Shown one piece after another: positions 1 through 11,105 of a stretch of 64,000 bases of DNA. Under the pieces are notes generated by a model. That model was given only the letters and a program-made list of their open reading frames with translations, had not been told where the DNA came from and did no database searches. Source of the DNA: Lophium mytilinum (taxonomy: Eukaryota; Ascomycota; Dothideomycetes; Mytilinidiales; Mytilinidiaceae); the NCBI GenBank assembly GCA_010093605.1, contig MU004182.1, positions 2,465,195 through 2,529,194 on the forward strand. The letters run 5' to 3'. The position numbers and the translations under genes were made by a program. Each line of letters begins with the position of its first letter. Within the stretch, counting starts at the first letter, position 1.

Positions 1-51
1 CATGTTCCACGTAATTTTGAATTAGCCGCCAGCGAGCCTCGCCGACCATGG

Positions 52-1366
52 TTATCGCTGCACTTCGTTGCGGGCAATGAAGAATGCCTTCGCCATTTCG
101 TAGGCCGACCTGGGCGCCAAGTCAGCATGTCCCTCTCAGCGGAGTAGTTCGCACTCACCAGCATATTGCCGTGCTCGGCATCGTCGTGATGATCCTGGGC
201 TTGAGCCCGCGGAAGAAGCCCCGGTAGCCCTCCCGCCTCTTGATAATCGCTGCCGCCTGCCACAGCCCAGAGACGTTCCGTAGCTCGGGCTCAGTCGCAT
301 TTCCCCTGGTCTGTAGAAGCGTCTTGATGACATCTAGCGGAGTAGTAAGGCCTGCTGCGAGCCCTCCCGCGAGGCCACCTGCCGTACAATGCGTATACGG
401 GTCGTACCGCCCAGTAGGGTTAATGGATTTTGAAATCGACTCGTAAGCTGTGAACTGGAGCGCCGTAAATGGTACCGTCATGCATAGTGTCGTGGGGTAC
501 GAGACGTAGAAGGCGGTGAAGCCCTCCTTTCGGAAGACCGACTTCGCACACTGTCCGAAAGATCTGTAGACCGAACCGTGTAGCTGCATCCGCTGTTTGA
601 TGACTGCAATAATGAGCGCGTGCGATGGACCGTGAATATCGTGAAGCTTACCATCGAATGGATTCATCAACGCATCGCTTGCAATCGTTGCTGCCGCGCC
701 GCTCACAGCTGCAGGATGTCAGTTCAAGGCCTTTTTCGTCCGGACTGGAGGTGTCAATTCTTACCAGCTGCTAGAGGGTGGTGCTCTTCATGGCCCCCCT
801 CATTGCCGCCCATCGCATGCTTTACCGCCTCATATGATGCAAAATATACAGCATGCGCCGGCCCTGCCCAGCATCGTCAGTTTTGTCCCGAGCCTGAAAG
901 CCAGGACGACTACTAACCAGCCCCTAATACCACGCTTGATAAGCCCTTCCATAATGTCCTGAACCCCTCTACCCTCGAAATTGTGACCACGGCGTTCGAT
1001 ATGCCAGTATATACGGCGGTTGGTGACGGATTGACGACCTGCATCCTAGTCTGGCAACGACGTTAATATTGGAGGAGAGCAGGAGCTGGTGGGTATGGAT
1101 ACGGACCTTGAGCAGGTCGATCGGGTACATCACCGAGTGCTCCTGCGCAGTGTTAGAATATCGCGGGGAGAGATAGGCATGTCGTTCGCGGCTCATACGG
1201 CAATTCCAGCAAACGCGCCAGCCACCATGTTGGCGGAGAGGGAGAAGTTCGGCGGGAGAGATTCATAACTAGAGACGCAGATTAGCATTGAACATCTGTC
1301 GCGGGTGTCTGCGGAGATGTACTCGTGGTCTTCTACTTCCACACCTATCCGCTCATGGGTGGCCAT
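52..1366 (-). CDS. MRS4: mitochondrial iron carrier (mitoferrin, Mrs3/Mrs4 type)
   Basis: Mitochondrial carrier family protein that moves iron across the inner mitochondrial membrane for heme and Fe-S cluster synthesis. I read eight exons (1366-1323, 1268-1199, 1142-1107, 1050-918, 863-765, 708-652, 603-159, 109-52) giving 313 aa, the usual size for the family. All three carrier signatures are visible: YPIDLLKTRMQ, NPFDVIKQRMQ (split by a 48-bp intron) and TPLDVIKTLLQTRG. Mitoferrin-type stretches are YESLPPNFSL near the N-terminus and ASDALMNPFD in repeat two. The start ATG lies just before a short acidic leader (residues THERIGVEVEDHDY). Seven introns of 48-56 bp make it one of the most intron-dense genes here. 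The family is certain; the substrate is inferred from similarity. Confidence 0.93.
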
Positions 1367-2271
1367 AAAATCCACCTCGCCCCACAGAATCGTGCTGCAA
1401 CTTAGGTGGGAGGTTCGACGGCGAGTACGAAGAGATGTATGAGGGTACACGGCGGGTAGAGGCAATCGAGGGAGCACAGTGGCGTTGGGGAGAAGCGCAG
1501 TTACAGCAATTGTTTTTAAGGTCTCGGATTAAGAGGGCGCGGCCGGGTCGCTCCTCGGCGAAGCTTGGACAGAAAAGAAGGCCTGCGTCACGGAGGAGAC
1601 AAAGGCTTGCACCTCGAACGTTGCGCAGAGCCACCACTTTCTCGCATATTGCAACGATTAAAATATAGAAGTTTATTCTGGAGACGATTGTCTGGTAGCT
1701 ATGCTTTTGGAACGATCCCCTAGATCTCTGAATCGTACATGCGAAACTGAAAAAAGTGCGTCCGCTGCCGCGGAGATGTTCACCTTTGAAAAACTAAGTC
1801 TCGACGGCTAAAGGGTGGAATATAAGTCTATAGTGAATTTAGAAAACCCTTCTGAGCGGGTTTCTGGATTTCTCGATAATGTGCTGCCATTCGAGCAGAG
1901 CAACCGGTGTGGGAGAGTACCACTCTATGACGCCTGCAGGTCATCTGTTGAAGACCGCCCTGCTGCCAAGGTAATTCTGCGAGGACACGATGAGCGACCC
2001 TACGATGCTATGGTGACGAGTGATATGACGGAGGCTTATATGTTCTTGGAGTAAGGTCTTTCCCGCTAGTTTCTTTATCACGTAGACGACTGATAATAGT
2101 AGGTGACGGGTAAGTTGAGAATAGTACACACAGAAGAATATTCTCTTCTCAGCCTCAAAATCGGGCGGCTAGCAACTTCAACGCGGAAGTAACTCCTTTT
2201 GATGATGTACCGCTTATTACACTACGCACCTGACACGTAATATACAAATAGCTTCCCAGGTCGTCGGGAGC
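1367..2271. other. intergenic, mitoferrin promoter and AsnRS 3' flank
   Basis: No gene is supported here. The left part is the upstream region of the mitoferrin gene; an AT-rich stretch around 1655-1670 reads as TATATTTTAA on the minus strand but lies about 290 bp from the ATG. An open frame at 1815-2054 on the plus strand has no initial ATG and no recognisable content. Confidence 0.5.
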
Positions 2272-4052
2272 TCAGCAGTCACACCGCCCGTACCATCTGG
2301 GAAATCCAACAATCTCTCGGATGTTGGACACACCTGACAGGTAGCATAGGAGTCGATCGAATCCGATACCGAATCCACCATGTGGTACACTGCCGTACTT
2401 ACGAAGGTCGATGTACCATTGCAGAGAACCCTCCGATGTGGAGTCTTCCGAGCTACTGCCCAAAGCTTTTCGAAGTCCGTGGGCGTCCATATTTTCCAAA
2501 AGTTGAGGAAGACGATGTTCACGCATCGACCCGCCAGCCAACTCGCAGAGTTCTGGTACTAAGAGGTCAAAGCAGGCAGCCGTGGGCCTTGCATCTATCG
2601 TCCCTGTAGTTGAATCCTTAGGGCTGTTAGTCGACTGTGCCATGTAGAACGGTTTCAGATCTCGAGGGTAATCTGTCACAAACACCGGCCCGCCTTGTCC
2701 TACAGTTTCTGCGAGGAACTTCTCATGCTCGGCTTGCAGTCCTGACTTGTGGCTTGGCTCGAACTCGAATTGGGTCTTGCCTTCGCCCACAGCCCGCTGA
2801 AGCGTTTGGATGGCGTCTGCAAAGGTGATGCGCGGCCAAGGTCCATCGACTAAGCTCTGCCATCTTCTGGCTAGAACATCGTGTGTCACCTCGGAATTCT
2901 CGGCCTCCTCGTTCGAATAAGACTTGCGAGCTTGAAGCAGCTCGTCGCCGACGCGAGATGTTTGCAGCCCGCGAGCAACGTCTCGAAGCATGCCCTCAAC
3001 CAGATCCATGACCTGCGCAAGATCTTCTACAAAGGCAACTTCCGCTTCGAGCATATAAAACTCACTCAAATGGCGGGGGGTGTCGCTCTTCTCTGCGCGG
3101 AAAGTGGGCGACAACGTCCATACTTTCCCTGCAGACTGCGCTAGTGCCTCTAGATGGAGCTGGGATGACACGGTGAGATACTTTGGAGAGTGGAAAAAAA
3201 GGTCATCTCGTGGAGATGGTGGAGATGGAGCGTCTTTCTTGTGGCCATTCGACGCTGTTGGCTCCAAAGAGACGGTGAAGACCTCCCCAGCGCCTTCGCA
3301 GTCAGAAGAAGTTATGATCGGCGGATGGGTCTGGACGAAGTCTTGCTCGGAGAAGAAGTGGGTCAGACGAGCAATGACATGTGACCTTAACCGCAATAGC
3401 AGCGAGTTGACAGGCAGTCGTGGCCGCAGATGAGGCAGGGTTCGTAGGAACTCGGTGCTGTGGTACTTTTTCTGCAGCGGATACGTCTGCAGGTGCTGGT
3501 CAGAAGCAAACTCTGCGCGTCAGCTGAACAGAGTGGGATCTAATGCAACATACTGTAGCATCATTATCCCCCAGGATTCTGACGTTCTCGGCGTGTATCT
3601 CGTGTGACTGCTCTTTCCCAGAAGGAGACTCTTTCCAGACCCCGGTGATGCTGACCGCAGTCCCTGTAGATAACCTTAACAACGCAAAGAGGTCGTCAGC
3701 GGTTACATCCAGGGCGAATTGGCCAGACACCTCGAGAAACTGACCCTTCAGCCTGTTCAGGACTCAAGACAGCCTGCAGCGGCTGCAGCGACGAGCCGTC
3801 CCCAATTGCAGCAAATGCTACTCGTTTCTGTTTTCGCACGGTGCGAATGAAGCCATTGACCGTAATGGTGCCATCCGATCGGGCCAACGGTTCGGCTCCC
3901 GCAGATAGGGACTGCGCGAGGAGTGTTGCGATGTTTGGCGGGAGGGACGACGTCGAAGATTGTCGTAGTCGGAGCGATCTCCCGGCGTTGGGTCTAGTCA
4001 GGTGCAACGGGGAACGGACGGCGCGCGCGGAACTCAGCAGCTGCCGGCGCAT
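2272..4052 (-). CDS. SLM5: mitochondrial asparaginyl-tRNA synthetase
   Basis: Class II aminoacyl-tRNA synthetase that attaches asparagine to mitochondrial tRNA-Asn. Three exons (4052-3745, 3674-3554, 3510-2272) give 555 aa. The first ~35 residues are rich in Arg and Ser with no acids, as in a mitochondrial presequence, which fixes this start. An OB-fold anticodon-binding part follows (ITVNGFIRTVRKQKRVAFAA), then the class II core: SSQLHLEALAQSAGKVWTLSPTFRAE (motif 2 region, shown in two blocks SSQLHLEALAQ and VWTLSPTFRAE), and motif 3 GGFGIGFDRLLCYLSG. The C-terminus VGFPRWYGRCDC is typical of mitochondrial AsnRS. Intron 2 is only 43 bp. An internal acidic insert around residues 330-345 is poorly conserved. 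Confidence 0.93.
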
Positions 4053-5411
4053 TGAGACGTGTATGAGAGGGAGGTAGTGGCTGCAAGGGAAACGGACGGG
4101 TGCAGCGACGAGGAGCTGGCAACATGACGCCGTAGGTTGAGCCGCGAAAACGACTGGAAAACACCTGACTTCGGCGAGCGTGCGGCAGGCTAGTTTCATA
4201 ACTCTTGGCATCTCGGCGGCAGCCATCGGCACGGCAGTCCAGTCCGACTCGGGATGCAACAACCGCATCGTGTGTCTCCCGACGTCAGACCCCGAAGGCC
4301 AACGCCCACTTGATTGCGATATCTCAGACATCTAGGTCCCATCAGCCTCGCCCTCCGCGGCCGCACTCCGGCCACTGAGATTTCACTCTTGGAAAAGTCG
4401 CTGTCATGCCCCCGCTGCGGACCACAGCTTGGCTCTGCAAGAAGGCCCCATTGGCGGCTAGCGATCACGCCTCTCCCTCCACTCACTGCCTGCACGGCGG
4501 TGCGGTGGAGCACATTGCAAGTTTCAGAGGCGCTATGCAGCGCCCGCCGTTGCTGTCCCACGGCTGCTGCGCGATGCGCTTCCCCGGTGGTACATGTATA
4601 CGCCAGGTCGGCGAGCAGGTCGGCGAACAGGCCGCAGCAACGAAGCTCACGGCTGCTTAGGAGCGGTGCGCTGCGGATGACATGGCACTATCTTCTGGGC
4701 ACCCTGCATGTGGGAGGTCCGCTGCAGCGCTAGCTGTGCAAGATCTCGCTCCCACACCCCAGATCTCGGACTAACAACCCAGGGATGCGGCGATCGCTCT
4801 GATCCATGAGATGCTTGGTGTCTGCTAAACCCCCCCTACGGCCGCCACGGCTGCCCAAGCCCAGCTCTGAAGCGCGTTGCATCCATCAGACACTAGGTAC
4901 TGCCGCGGCTTTTCCCAGACGCCCCCGACGCATGACTGGGGCCTGTCGACGCCGTTCTTGCGCGACCTGCCCAATCTCAATGCGGCAACTTTCGCTGGGT
5001 GTTTATTTTTTCGCCAGGCGCAACGCATGTGCCCTGGTCACGGCTATCCAGCTTTTGTACGCGCCTTGACGCTATCGATGGCGCCATGTACCCGCATCGT
5101 AGTCCTGATCGTGTACCACTCTCGCAGGATTCACCTCTCCACGACCGCTCACGACTGCCCATCCGGCTCGGCTTTTGTCCCATTAGGCGCGTGCCGCTGA
5201 CCGGCTCGATCTGGGCTAAGAATGATCGCTGCTGTCCCTGTGCCGGCTCGTCTCGATCCCAGTATATATGGATGAAGTCACTCCGCGCACCAACCAGCAA
5301 GTGCACATCACCCTCGCAGTATTCAGTCATCCCTCGTTCTACCCTTAGATTTTTTCTTGCTTCATTCGTTCCGCCTGGAGACATATCTTGTCAGCCTTGT
5401 CGACTCTCACC
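4053..5411. other. intergenic, divergent promoter region
   Basis: 1.36 kb between the divergent AsnRS and PARG-like genes. Open frames occur on both strands because the stretch is GC-rich, but none shows family content, splice structure or a good start. A TATA-like site near 5263 is listed separately. Confidence 0.5.
5263..5268 (+). promoter_or_regulatory. TATA-like box upstream of the PARG-like gene
   Basis: TATATA in the context CAGTATATATGG, 149 bp before the ATG at 5412. The distance allows a 5' UTR of roughly 100 bp, normal for fungi. No transcription start can be seen from sequence alone. Confidence 0.4.
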
Positions 5412-6344
5412 ATGCCCCAGATGAGACCCAAGCCTTCAGAGATTGCGGCAGAGGCGAAGCGGACGTACATACCATATATTCAGAGGAATATGCCCAAATG
5501 TCCTCCTCATTCAATGCTCTACGCCGACTCATCGCAAATCCACGTGGCACCGGAGAAACGAACAGCCCAACGGCTGCGGGTTGCTGTCTTTGACGGCGAT
5601 CCTGTTGACGTTGCTCTGGATTGGTACAACTCCAACCTGAAAGACCCGGCAAGGGCCCAGCCTACAGCACGCATCCCTGTAGTCAACATGGCAAACGAAA
5701 AACGTGCAGGCGGCGACTGGGAGTCTGGCCTCATCGCGCCGGAGGAATGCTTTGCTCGAAGGAGTAATCTGGTCCAAGCCCTAGTGACGCCGTGGAACCC
5801 AAACACCGGGATGGCGCACTATCCCATCCCCCAAAAGGGAGGGATATATTCGCAGTATGTTGGTAAGGCTCTCTGAATCTGCATCTCTTGCGCCTCATCT
5901 CACCGACAGGCAGTCGTATTCCGCGAGGCCTTCGAGCCATATACGATCTGGAAAGAGTTTAAAGACCTACCCGTGATTTCTGTGGCGCCCGTCCGCCGCC
6001 CGAAGCTCGACGAGAGCGGGAAGCACTATTCCTTCGACCAGGAGCGCGAGCTCATGAAAGAGAAGATGCGAACAGTGCTGCGGATTGCGGCCTACTGCAG
6101 CCACCGCGAGCTCTGCCTCGGGGCGTTTGGGGTCGGGCCCATCTTCCGCAATCCCGTTGAGGAGGTCGCAAACATGTGGAGGGCGCTGCTCTTCCACGAG
6201 CCTGAGTTCCAAGGCGTCTTCACCAACGTCGTCTTCGCTATCGAAAAGAACCCACCCGGGCACATGCGCGGCGGCGAGCACGATTACGAGGCCTTCGTTG
6301 AGGCCTTCGATCCCAAGAAGGTGTTCCGAACTGCTAGCTTCTAA
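5412..6344 (+). CDS. TIGR02452 / microbial-type PARG-like protein
   Basis: Macrodomain-like protein of the TIGR02452 (DUF2263) family, whose bacterial members are poly(ADP-ribose) glycohydrolases that remove ADP-ribose chains. Two exons (5412-5862, 5914-6344) give 293 aa. Family landmarks in order: ANEKRAGGDWESG (about residues 95-107), APEECFARRSNLVQAL, the GGIYSQYVVVFRE block rebuilt across the intron, and the C-terminal GVGPIFRNPVEEVANMWRALL with FTNVVFAI. The ATG at 5412 (CACCATG) is preferred because the frame upstream lacks another ATG. The signature loop is GGD...PEE, unlike the bacterial GGG...QEE, so hydrolase activity is not assured. A DNA-damage or nucleotide-metabolism role is inference only. 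Confidence 0.85.
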
Positions 6345-7569
6345 GTAGCGGTAGTGGCTAAGCGCCAGTAATCGGGGGTCATTCCGGCACCGCTGCTGTG
6401 CGGTGTCGTCAGCGGCGTGGCCATGATGGAGCATGTGGGTGAGGTGTCGTGGACTTTGGAGTTGGTCCCTGCGCGGCTGCTGCCCAATCAATGGCGGGGC
6501 CCAGGCGATTGGGTGCCAGGCCGGCGGCCTACGGCGTTCCGGGATCTGGGAAAGAGTTGCGGTGACAAATGCACCGCAGGCGTCACGGCGTTGTTTGTTC
6601 CTTTTTTCTTTTTATCGTGGAAGCTAGCCTGTCCACCAGGGAGCCTTCTTGGGGGTCAAGCGCGGCGCAGGCGGGGTGGGATAGCGGCTGTCTCGGCGAA
6701 AGACGCCTGAACGACACCAAAATTAGGACACCTATTCTCTGAAGACAATTTCTGACGATTGGGCTTCAATATGCTCGTGGAGTTCGTGGGTGGTCCCTTG
6801 CTGGCAGCCCGTAAGATGCTGGCACCTGGCAAGTCCGCAGATCGAAGGGCGCCAGGGTGCGAAAAAGAGCTCGTCACTACCGAGCTTTTGCACGATATGC
6901 ACACGCCGGGCGTGACCCGTCAGGCCGGATAGGCGAACGTGCAGCACCAAGCAGGGTCCAGCCTAGATCTGGCGAGGAGATGCATACGTGGGCGGTAGCG
7001 GTGGGGGACCGCTTGTCCCCTGTGATTCGCAGAAACCGCAGTCGGAATTGACGGAGTTTTGGAGCAGGATCGGGCGTCCCTTGGCAGTCAACTACGGTCG
7101 ATTCGTTGGTCGAATTATTGATTCTCCATCGCTTGTCTCCCGCGTTCGGCCGAGTTACTCTGGGGCAGCCAGCTTCTGATCTTCCCCAGACCAACCCCCA
7201 TATATGCAGCCATCCATTTTGGGCGTGTGTTAATGTTGCTGGCGTGGAGACTACTACGCCCGAACTAAGGCCTGCCCTCACCGCATGGAATCTCAAATAC
7301 AATTCGCCAATCATGGGTAAACGGCATCTTCCTTCCCGGTGTCACGAGTCTCTTCAGCTTGCAACTCACTTCTCCTGCAGGCCGTCGATCGAAAATAGGC
7401 TCATGAAACAAGCTATTAGAGATGGCGCTAGCGGGTTGATCCATACATTGCCGGCGACATGGAAGGGAAGAGGTGGGGTCCCGGGCCTGAGTTTTATTAT
7501 ACACATGATACATCTTTTCGTACACCTTGTAGCCCGTATTCGAATCCCAATGCATGTTCTAAAGCATTA
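6345..7569. other. intergenic between convergent genes
   Basis: 1.2 kb between the convergent PARG-like gene and COA6. Several short open frames overlap on both strands, none with a convincing start, splice sites or family content. I see no repeat or RNA gene. Confidence 0.5.
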
Positions 7570-8087
7570 TTACTTCGGTGGTAGAGGCCCTGGCGGGTGA
7601 ACCTCTCCGCCCTCGGCCTCTATCCGCCTTATCGTCTGCACCTTCTGGTATTCCACCACTCGCCGCTTTTTGAAGTACTCAACCTGTGTGCGTGCGTCAG
7701 CGTGATATCCATGACGAAAGAGCACCAGAAGCAAACAATCCAATCCGTGGTGGTTATCCACTCCAATCAGAGAGCTTCGCGAGCGCCACCTCCGGATTGT
7801 GAGTCCAGATTGTGTATCCGGATTGCAATGACTGAATCTGAGGGAAGCACACTCACCCATGCAGTCGCGCAGTTTTGCTCGAATTGTTGGTTCTGTGCCC
7901 CACACACTACTTTCGACTTGTCCTGGTCCTTGATTGCGTCTAGGATGTTGTTCTGCTCGAGGCAATTGAAGAAGGCGTCCCGGGCGGCGTAGCACTTGTC
8001 TCGTTTTGAGCGCATTGGGGGCTCGTAGGGCTTGTCTGCTGCTTTTTCCTCCGGCTTGCTGCCACTGATTGATGGTATCCAGCCCAT
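7570..8087 (-). CDS. COA6: cytochrome c oxidase assembly factor 6
   Basis: Small intermembrane-space protein that helps load the Cu(A) site of cytochrome c oxidase subunit 2. Two exons (8087-7857, 7683-7570) give 114 aa. The twin-Cys helices are seen as KCYAARDAFFNC (CX9C) and CGAQNQQFEQNC (CX10C), the pattern of the COX6B/COA6 fold. After the intron the protein continues VEYFKKRRVVEYQK and ends PPGPLPPK. The ATG sits in a good context and starts MGWIPSISGSKPEE. The 173-bp intron (7684-7856) is longer than most here. It is divergent to SYS1, 463 bp apart. Confidence 0.92.
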
Positions 8088-8550
8088 GGTGACGAAATCT
8101 TGGATTGGATTGTGATGGAGGTGGCGGGCGGAAAAGTAGGATTGACGTAGTACAGGGCGAATATGGCTGGCTAGGACGAGGTTCTTCTGAGACTGTTAGT
8201 ACTCATTGCACTATTCAAGTAATTGCGACGAGCAAAATTACCTGCGGCCTTGCTGTCAGGCTTGAAGATGCGAAAGCAGCTCAAGAGAATGATGCGCTCA
8301 AGAAACCGATCGGAGCTCCCAGGGTTCCACGGGCCGACTCTTGGCTCGGCTCGGCATGCCGGGATAATGATGTCTGGCCTTAGTCAAAAACTCCAAGCCG
8401 ATGCCTATTGAACATTACCACCATCTTAACTCACGATAACCACGTATTTCCCACGACCGGCCGTTACCTAGGCTAGATTTCCCGGCGAGCTACGTCTACA
8501 TGCGCCCCCGATAACCACCAACCGCCATCATCGCGACCTAATCACACGCG
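8088..8550. promoter_or_regulatory. shared divergent promoter COA6 / SYS1
   Basis: 463 bp between two start codons facing away from each other. No TATA box or clear repeated site was seen. A shared regulatory region is inferred from geometry only. Confidence 0.45.
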
Positions 8551-9253
8551 ATGCCACGCCGGCGGCGTCCTCCCCGTCCAGGCGCTCTCGCAGACCTCGC
8601 TCCGGGACGCCTCCTGACCCAAATCATCGCGCTGCAGGCTGCGTTCTACGTCAGCGCGGCTATTCTCATCCTTTTCACTGCGCTCGTGGCTGGGAAAGAA
8701 GTCCGCCTAGACCTATTGCTAAGCTGGCGGAGCTTGAGGGGAGACACGACCGTTGGATGGACACTAGGGCTCGTGTGGATGCTGAACAGTCTAATAAGGT
8801 GCGCACTTCTACATTTAGTATTCAACACTTCCGCTAATTCAAGGTGATAGCGTCGTCTTCATCCTCCTCCTCATCGCACGTTCGAAACTAGTCCCAGACT
8901 TCACCCTCACCCTCCACTTTATCCACCTTGTCGTTACGTCCTTTTATTCGCATGGCCTGCCTAGAAACTGGCTTTGGTGGGCCCTACAGGCGGCGTCGGC
9001 CGCGCTTATGAATTTCCTTGGTATTTGGGCGTGTCAGTGGCGTGAGCTACGGCCTATCAATTTCGGCGGCGGAGGGGGAGCGAGTAGGCCACGGCAGGGG
9101 AATGCGGTCACGAGTTCAAATGGGACCGCAGCTTTAGAGGGTCCGCAGGATGAGGAAGCAGGCTTTGGGAGGGGACGGGGTAGAGGAAGAGGGAGGGATG
9201 GGGCCGGGGAGTACGAGATGGTTACTATGAAAGAGCGAGAAGAGAACGGGTAG
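8551..9253 (+). CDS. SYS1: Golgi membrane protein Sys1
   Basis: Multi-pass Golgi protein that recruits the GTPase Arl3/ARFRP1 to trans-Golgi membranes. Two exons (8551-8798, 8851-9253) give 216 aa. The N-terminus has ALADLAPGRLLTQIIALQAAFY (seen as two blocks, GRLLTQIIALQAAFY being diagnostic), followed by four hydrophobic segments: about residues 25-50, 70-95, 100-120 and 130-150. The block VVFILLLIARSKLVPDFTLT is typical of Sys1. The cytosolic tail is low complexity: a Gly run, then GFGRGRGRGRGRDG, ending MVTMKEREENG. Codon endings change from mostly C to mostly G in this tail. Confidence 0.92.
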
Positions 9254-11105
9254 CTGAGGATGAAGATGCTCATAGTCGGTTTTCGGATTGACATAGCGAT
9301 TGCATTTGCGAGGCGTTTCCGGTGCGGCTTACACCGCAGGTCTGAAGTATAGACAAATACGCATTCCTATGTGGATTGTAATATTATGGTGTTCAAACAG
9401 GTTTGTGCTAGGGTTCAAAGAGTCGCTTTTGTCAAGCATTTGGGAACCGACGTTGTTGCTTGTACGGGTACCGATTTTTGGCAGACTAAATCCAACACCC
9501 CCAGATGGAAGCTGTTATTCGAAACTCCACTTCCCGAAACGCTGTACATACGTGTATCCTACGGAGCTCAAGCAAATACACTACGTACACTCCATACTGT
9601 CGACTTCTCTGCCCGCCAGGAACCATCGATTTCCCGGTTGCTCAAAGGAAACGGCTTCATCTTGGAAAGTAAACGGCATTGTACAATCAACCTCGCCTAC
9701 GCCTTGGTGCGCGCGCATACCTTTCTCTTCTTCAGAAAGCACTAGATGTATCGTGCAAACGGTTCGCTCGGTGTTCCGTAATTGTTATTTTTGGCGACCT
9801 CTAGCAACGGAGTCTGACGCCGATGACTGAATGTGTAGGGTATGAGACCGAGGGCCTAATGGATCGGCGATACGGGCGCTTTGGACATGGACTGGGAAAG
9901 GAGAGTTGAACCCTACATGACTTTACACGACGAGCTGGTTTTCGGGTTACTTGGTAAGTTGTAGAAGCTGCACAGTGTGTAGAAACTGCGAAGAATCAAG
10001 TGTAGGAGACGACGCAGAAAAAGCTGCTTCCTAAGAATATGTTCTTCTATGTAAAGATAACGTACCAGGCACCACGCGTTGGTGGACAGGCATTTCCACA
10101 TACTTCTCGTCGTGACTGTTAGATGCAGTGATATAGAGCCCGATAACGCCCACACTCCTCTGATACTTCAGGGTTAGTCCTTGTTGTTCTTTCGCCTGTG
10201 CCTTTGGCGGGAGGAGGCGTCCTTGCGTGCGAAGGTGTGGTACATCGAATATAACTCTACTCCAGACACTGCATCCGAGCGCTAGAAAGATGATACGTAG
10301 TGAAGGCATGCTTTTGATGGTTCTGGCGGCTTGGAAAGACCGAAACGAAAGTTGTTCCCATATTTGAGTACGAGAACAGGGAGCAACAGGAATAGAGAGG
10401 AGAAGAAGGGAAGGAGCATCTCTACACAACTTCCCTAATGATAAAAGATAGTCCATCGTTATTGAATGCAGAACTTAGTACTACAACTTCATTTTGGGGG
10501 CACTGTCATCCGTGTAATGTGACAGGGCTGGCAGCCTAATGATCCAATGAATGCGCATAGAATGTTCCGAACTGCGAGTGGACGCGATGATCCATGTCGT
10601 AGGTATACTCTGCCGCGCGTCTCTGATTCCGCAACAATTTGTCTTGACTGTACCCTTGTTGCCATGCTTTATATTGTTTCCATGGGGGTTGAGACTGCAT
10701 GGCGATTCTCCGATTAGTAGATACAAGGCTGTGATGAGGTTTGTGGGCTGTCTCGGGGCGCTCGAGAGGTGCGAGCCCAGTGCATTTGCGGTGTTGGCAT
10801 CTTCAAACCGACCAACCTACAGTTGAGGTTGAAATCCATGCAATGCGACTTTCATCATCAGAAACGACATAGGCGAGTGTGTGATTGACGCTAGTACATA
10901 ACTGACTAGCGTGTGCGCTTAGTCACCTATATATCCAGACTCATTGGTTCCCGATTCATCAAAGTCCTTCATCCACCCCCGGAGCCTGCAAAGAAACCCT
11001 CTCCCCGGAGTTCATCTCTGATAGACTCCATGCACGCTTACCGACGAAGCAAGAGAAAGAGGCCGACTAAGCGATCTCTAGGTGGATAGGACTCGCACTC
11101 CCGTC
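9254..11105. other. intergenic, 1.85 kb
   Basis: No supported gene. Open frames at 9300-9830 and 9371-9745 (plus) lack an initial ATG in a coding context. A minus-strand frame at 10031-10456 is discussed under rejected items. The last 80 bp hold a short upstream ORF of TFC4, listed separately. Confidence 0.5.
11030..11089 (+). promoter_or_regulatory. 19-codon upstream ORF before TFC4
   Basis: ATG at 11030 opens a 19-codon frame (MHAYRRSKRKRPTKRSLGG, stop TAG at 11087) ending 16 bp before the TFC4 ATG at 11106. It is strongly basic. If the mRNA includes it, ribosomes would have to reinitiate or skip it. The same stretch holds CTAAG and CTCTAG, so it could instead be the 3' end of a 5'-UTR intron. 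Confidence 0.4.

Noticed and set aside
1815-2054. 79-residue plus-strand frame
   Set aside because: Starts without ATG, no homology pattern, no splice signals.
10031-10456. 141-residue minus-strand open frame with a signal-peptide-like stretch (SLRIIFLALGCSVWS)
   Set aside because: No homology pattern, few cysteines, several competing frames and no splice support. A small secreted protein cannot be excluded, but evidence is too thin to call.
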